The notes under the pieces are model-generated. The model did no database searches, was not told where the DNA came from, and worked only from the letters and a program-made list of their open reading frames with translations. A DNA stretch of 7,565 nucleotides from an uncultured Lachnospiraceae bacterium (GTDB taxonomy: Bacteria > Bacillota > Clostridia > Lachnospirales > Lachnospiraceae), in assembly GCA_946639085.1 (NCBI GenBank), contig CAMPBP010000059.1, forward strand, positions 1 through 7,565, written 5' to 3'. Made by a program: the position numbers and the translations under genes. Position 1 is the first letter of the stretch. Each line of letters starts with the position of its first letter. Shown here piece after piece: positions 5,663 to 7,565 of the stretch.

Positions 5663-6736
5663 TCAGTCTCCGAAACTGATACCCAGCATTTTTGCTTCTT
5701 TGATGATCGAAGCATCGGGATCGATCATCTTAAGTTTGCCGGCAACATCCTCGAGAGGTACTTTAACTATCTCACGATTTCTTATGCCCACCATAAAGCC
5801 GTACTCTCCCTCAAGTATGAGCCTTCCGGCTTCCGAACCGAGTCTTGAAGCAAAGACTCTGTCGTATGCGCAGGGCGATCCGCCACGCTGCATGTGCCCG
5901 GGCACCGCAACTCTGGTCTCAAGACCCGTTCTTTTTTCGATTATATCAGCGATCTCGTAGGTTACCGAAGGATACCGGAAATTCTTCATTTCCTCCTTAA
6001 GATCGTGTTTGCTCATGGCAGCGCGTTCTTTTGACACAGCACCTTCCGCAACCGCAAGAATGGTAAACTTGCTGCCCCGTGCCTGTCTGTCGTAAATAGC
6101 TTTTATGACCTTATCCGTATCGTAAGGAATCTCGGGAATAAGGATGATGTCTGCGCCCCCCGCCATGCCGGCATTGAGGGTAAGCCATCCGACCTTATGT
6201 CCCATAACTTCCACAAGGAATATCCTTCCGTGTGAAGAAGCCGTTGTATGTATAAGGTCTATCGCATTGGTAGCGATATCGACTGCGCTCTGGAAACCGA
6301 ACGTCATGTCCGTTCCGTAAAGATCGTTGTCAATGGTCTTTGGAAGCGTGATTATGTTAAGGCCTTCTTCCCTTAAGAGGTTTGCAGTCTTATGTGTTCC
6401 GTTTCCTCCAAGGATCACCATGCAGTCAAGACCGAGATTGCGATAGTTTCTTTTCATCGCCTCGACCTTATCAAGACCGTTTTCATCAAGTTCACGTATT
6501 GATTTAAAAGGCGTTCTCGAAGTTCCGAGAATGGTACCCCCTTTGGTAAGTATCCCCGAGAAATCCGCATGCGTTAACATACGATAATCTCCGTAGATCA
6601 ACCCCCTGTACCCATCGTAAAAACCGTAGATCTCAGCGTTTTCGGTGCTGTTGGACAGACACTTTACCACGCCTCGCATCGCCGCGTTAAGCGCCTGGCA
6701 GTCGCCACCGCTTGTCAGCATACCGATCTTCTTCAT
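5663..6736 (-). CDS. pfkA: 6-phosphofructokinase, group III-type (probably ATP-dependent)
   Basis: It phosphorylates fructose 6-phosphate to fructose 1,6-bisphosphate, the committed step of glycolysis, in the cytoplasm. At 357 residues it is longer than the roughly 320 of E. coli PfkA. Seen: GGDCQALNAAMRG (10-22); phosphate-donor loop GGNGTHKTA (110-118); catalytic PKTIDND (132-138) with base D136; MGHKVGW (178-184); PEIP with E202 (201-204); and substrate-binding PGHMQRGGSP (279-288) with H281 and R284. G113 occupies the place where PPi-dependent enzymes have Asp, which argues for ATP. K133 is the residue typical of PPi and mixed group III enzymes rather than the Gly of E. coli. N112 replaces the usual Mg-contacting Asp. 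The start has a textbook AGGAGG (6745-6750) 8 bases before the ATG. It is the first gene of the operon, behind its own promoter, with no terminator before dnaX. Confidence 0.95.
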   Translation of the reverse strand: MKKIGMLTSGGDCQALNAAMRGVVKCLSNSTENAEIYGFYDGYRGLIYGDYRMLTHADFSGILTKGGTILGTSRTPFKSIRELDENGLDKVEAMKRNYRNLGLDCMVILGGNGTHKTANLLREEGLNIITLPKTIDNDLYGTDMTFGFQSAVDIATNAIDLIHTTASSHGRIFLVEVMGHKVGWLTLNAGMAGGADIILIPEIPYDTDKVIKAIYDRQARGSKFTILAVAEGAVSKERAAMSKHDLKEEMKNFRYPSVTYEIADIIEKRTGLETRVAVPGHMQRGGSPCAYDRVFASRLGSEAGRLILEGEYGFMVGIRNREIVKVPLEDVAGKLKMIDPDASIIKEAKMLGISFGD

Positions 6737-6781
6737 GGGCGTTTCCTCCTGATATGGATGATATAAGAATACCTAAAGAAG

Positions 6782-6810
6782 ATTATAACTTATTTGCACG
6801 ACTTAATAAA
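6782..6810 (-). promoter_or_regulatory. Promoter of the pfkA-dnaX-ebfC-recR-galM operon
   Basis: On the minus strand a perfect -10 TATAAT (6782-6787) lies 17 bp after a weak -35 TTTATT (6805-6810; 3 of 6 consensus bases). The predicted start near 6775 gives a leader of about 38 bases ending in the AGGAGG site of pfkA. It is the only good promoter I see in the gap between the upstream terminator and pfkA. A perfect -10 with a poor -35 suggests moderate strength or help from an activator. I find no clear cre-like or other operator. Confidence 0.6.
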
Positions 6811-6833
6811 TGTTTTTCTTAAATATAAAACCG

Positions 6834-6863
6834 CAAAGAAAATCCGCAGGTTTCCCTGCGGAT
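6834..6863 (-). terminator. Rho-independent terminator of the alpha-galactosidase gene
   Basis: A perfect 9-bp stem (6842-6850 with 6855-6863) closes a loop that reads GAAA on the minus strand, a stable GNRA tetraloop. On that strand the stem runs into TTTTCTTT. It starts only about 7 bases after the stop codon of the upstream gene. It separates that gene's transcript from the pfkA operon, whose promoter lies 24 bases beyond. Confidence 0.9.
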
Positions 6864-6870
6864 CGATCAT

Positions 6871-7565
6871 TTATGAAACCCATACGCATGCCGAAAAATC
6901 TTTATCGGCAATTCCGTACAAAGAAACCGGTTCAAACAGCTTGATGCCGTATTTAAGGGCAAATTCCTCAAGTGAAAGGGAATCTTTGAATCGATGGTAA
7001 ACAAGAAGTCTCTGTCCGTTATATTCGCGAATGACCAGCTGCGAACCCGTGGGATCGTTGTACTTTGTCGCATCGGTGAAAAGAACCGTGGTCTTTCCGA
7101 ACTTAATTATTTCGGATACTTCTTTGTAAAAGGCGATGGCTTTATCAAGAAGTTCCCACTGACGATCGGACATATCGTAAATATCTCCGCTAAGTCCCAT
7201 TCTTCCAAGAAATGTTGCGCAAAGAGAATAGTATAGCCTTGCATCGTCATCCGTCGCTCTAAGTACCGCCCATATCTGATTTTGTTCGGGGCGTATCACC
7301 CTGTGAAGATTGGCCGCTATGATGGGAAGTGATAGTATCTCGTGGGCATCCGAAAAACTTGCCATTGATGCCAGTTCCATCATCGAAGGCTCAAGTCTGT
7401 GACCGCCGCTTGAACAGTTTTCGATCACCAGGTCGGGAATCTCCTTTTTCATCTTCTTAAAGAAATCTCTGTTGGCCTCGACTTTTCTTCTTAAATTCTC
7501 ACCCAGACTTTCGCGACCGTCGACACCTATACCGAGAGTATCGTTATAATCGACTTTGATATATC
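6871..7565 (-). CDS. Alpha-galactosidase (GH36), C-terminal 230 residues, 5' end outside the window
   Basis: It hydrolyses terminal alpha-1,6-galactosyl residues from melibiose, raffinose-type sugars or galactomannan side chains. The frame is open to the right edge, so the gene enters from beyond 7565; the Met at 7450-7452 is internal. Counting from the first complete codon, residues 1-7 read YIKVDYN, where D5 is the expected nucleophile. CSSGGHRLEPSM (50-61) and SFSDAHE (69-75) follow, with D72 the expected acid/base. The 67-residue distance between the two Asp fits GH36 clan-D enzymes. Residues 90-150 finish the barrel (IWAVLR, the GLSGDIYDMSD block, a long helix), and the rest is a beta-rich C-terminal domain. 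GH36 enzymes are usually about 700 residues, so about 470-500 are missing. KVDYN differs from the KWDMN form of classical AgaA/RafA, pointing to a distinct clostridial branch. No signal peptide can be judged. Its own terminator separates it from pfkA. Confidence 0.9.
   Translation of the reverse strand, partial: YIKVDYNDTLGIGVDGRESLGENLRRKVEANRDFFKKMKKEIPDLVIENCSSGGHRLEPSMMELASMASFSDAHEILSLPIIAANLHRVIRPEQNQIWAVLRATDDDARLYYSLCATFLGRMGLSGDIYDMSDRQWELLDKAIAFYKEVSEIIKFGKTTVLFTDATKYNDPTGSQLVIREYNGQRLLVYHRFKDSLSLEEFALKYGIKLFEPVSLYGIADKDFSACVWVS

Noticed and set aside
6737..6833. Possible riboswitch or operator in the pfkA leader
   Set aside because: The transcribed leader is only about 38 bases, and I find no convincing cre-like palindrome or aptamer-like structure.
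1..7565. Search for CRISPR arrays, insertion sequences, att sites, defence or toxin-antitoxin genes
   Set aside because: No regularly spaced repeats, terminal inverted repeats, transposase/integrase motifs or small paired toxin-like frames were seen. The region is dense housekeeping sequence.

Overview
The window reads as chromosomal core DNA from a low-to-moderate GC Firmicute of class Clostridia, most likely a Lachnospiraceae (Butyrivibrio/Roseburia-like) gut or rumen bacterium. The basis is protein style: RecR, DnaX and EbfC close to Gram-positive forms, a group III-type phosphofructokinase, a DUF5711-like membrane protein and a GH36 alpha-galactosidase. Ribosome-binding sites are AGGAGG-like and promoters sigma-A-like. 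The genus is inferred, not shown. Every gene I accept is on the minus strand, so the window is transcribed right to left.

Region by region, in transcription order. (1) 7565-6871: the C-terminal part of a GH36 alpha-galactosidase, cut by the window edge, closed by a strong terminator with a GAAA loop (6834-6863). (2) 6810-6737: a promoter and leader for the next operon. (3) 6736-245: seven tightly packed genes, pfkA - dnaX - ebfC - recR - galM - DUF5711-like gene - cvpA-like gene, with gaps of 32, 19, 1, 12, 15 and 11 bases. This looks like one transcript of about 6.6 kb. (4) 244-1: a non-coding stretch holding the operon terminator (147-176), two tandem strong-looking promoters about 91 bp apart, and a leader with a boxA-like element. 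The last part looks like the start of an rRNA operon whose 16S gene would lie just beyond the left edge.

The operon mixes two themes. dnaX-ebfC-recR is the classic Gram-positive replication and recombination-repair cluster (clamp-loader subunit, nucleoid-associated protein, recombination mediator). It is flanked by carbon metabolism: phosphofructokinase upstream, aldose 1-epimerase downstream, and an alpha-galactosidase in the adjacent transcription unit. GalM could handle the galactose released by the alpha-galactosidase and PfkA the resulting hexose phosphate, but no galK/galT is visible. The operon ends with two membrane proteins of poorly known role.

I see no mobile element, CRISPR array, phage gene or defence system, and no clear new multi-gene system. 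The most interesting points are the nested terminator/tandem-promoter arrangement at the left edge, the TTG start of galM with its Shine-Dalgarno fused to the recR stop codon, the GGNG/PKTIDND active-site combination in the phosphofructokinase, and the uncharacterised DUF5711-like/CvpA-like pair.
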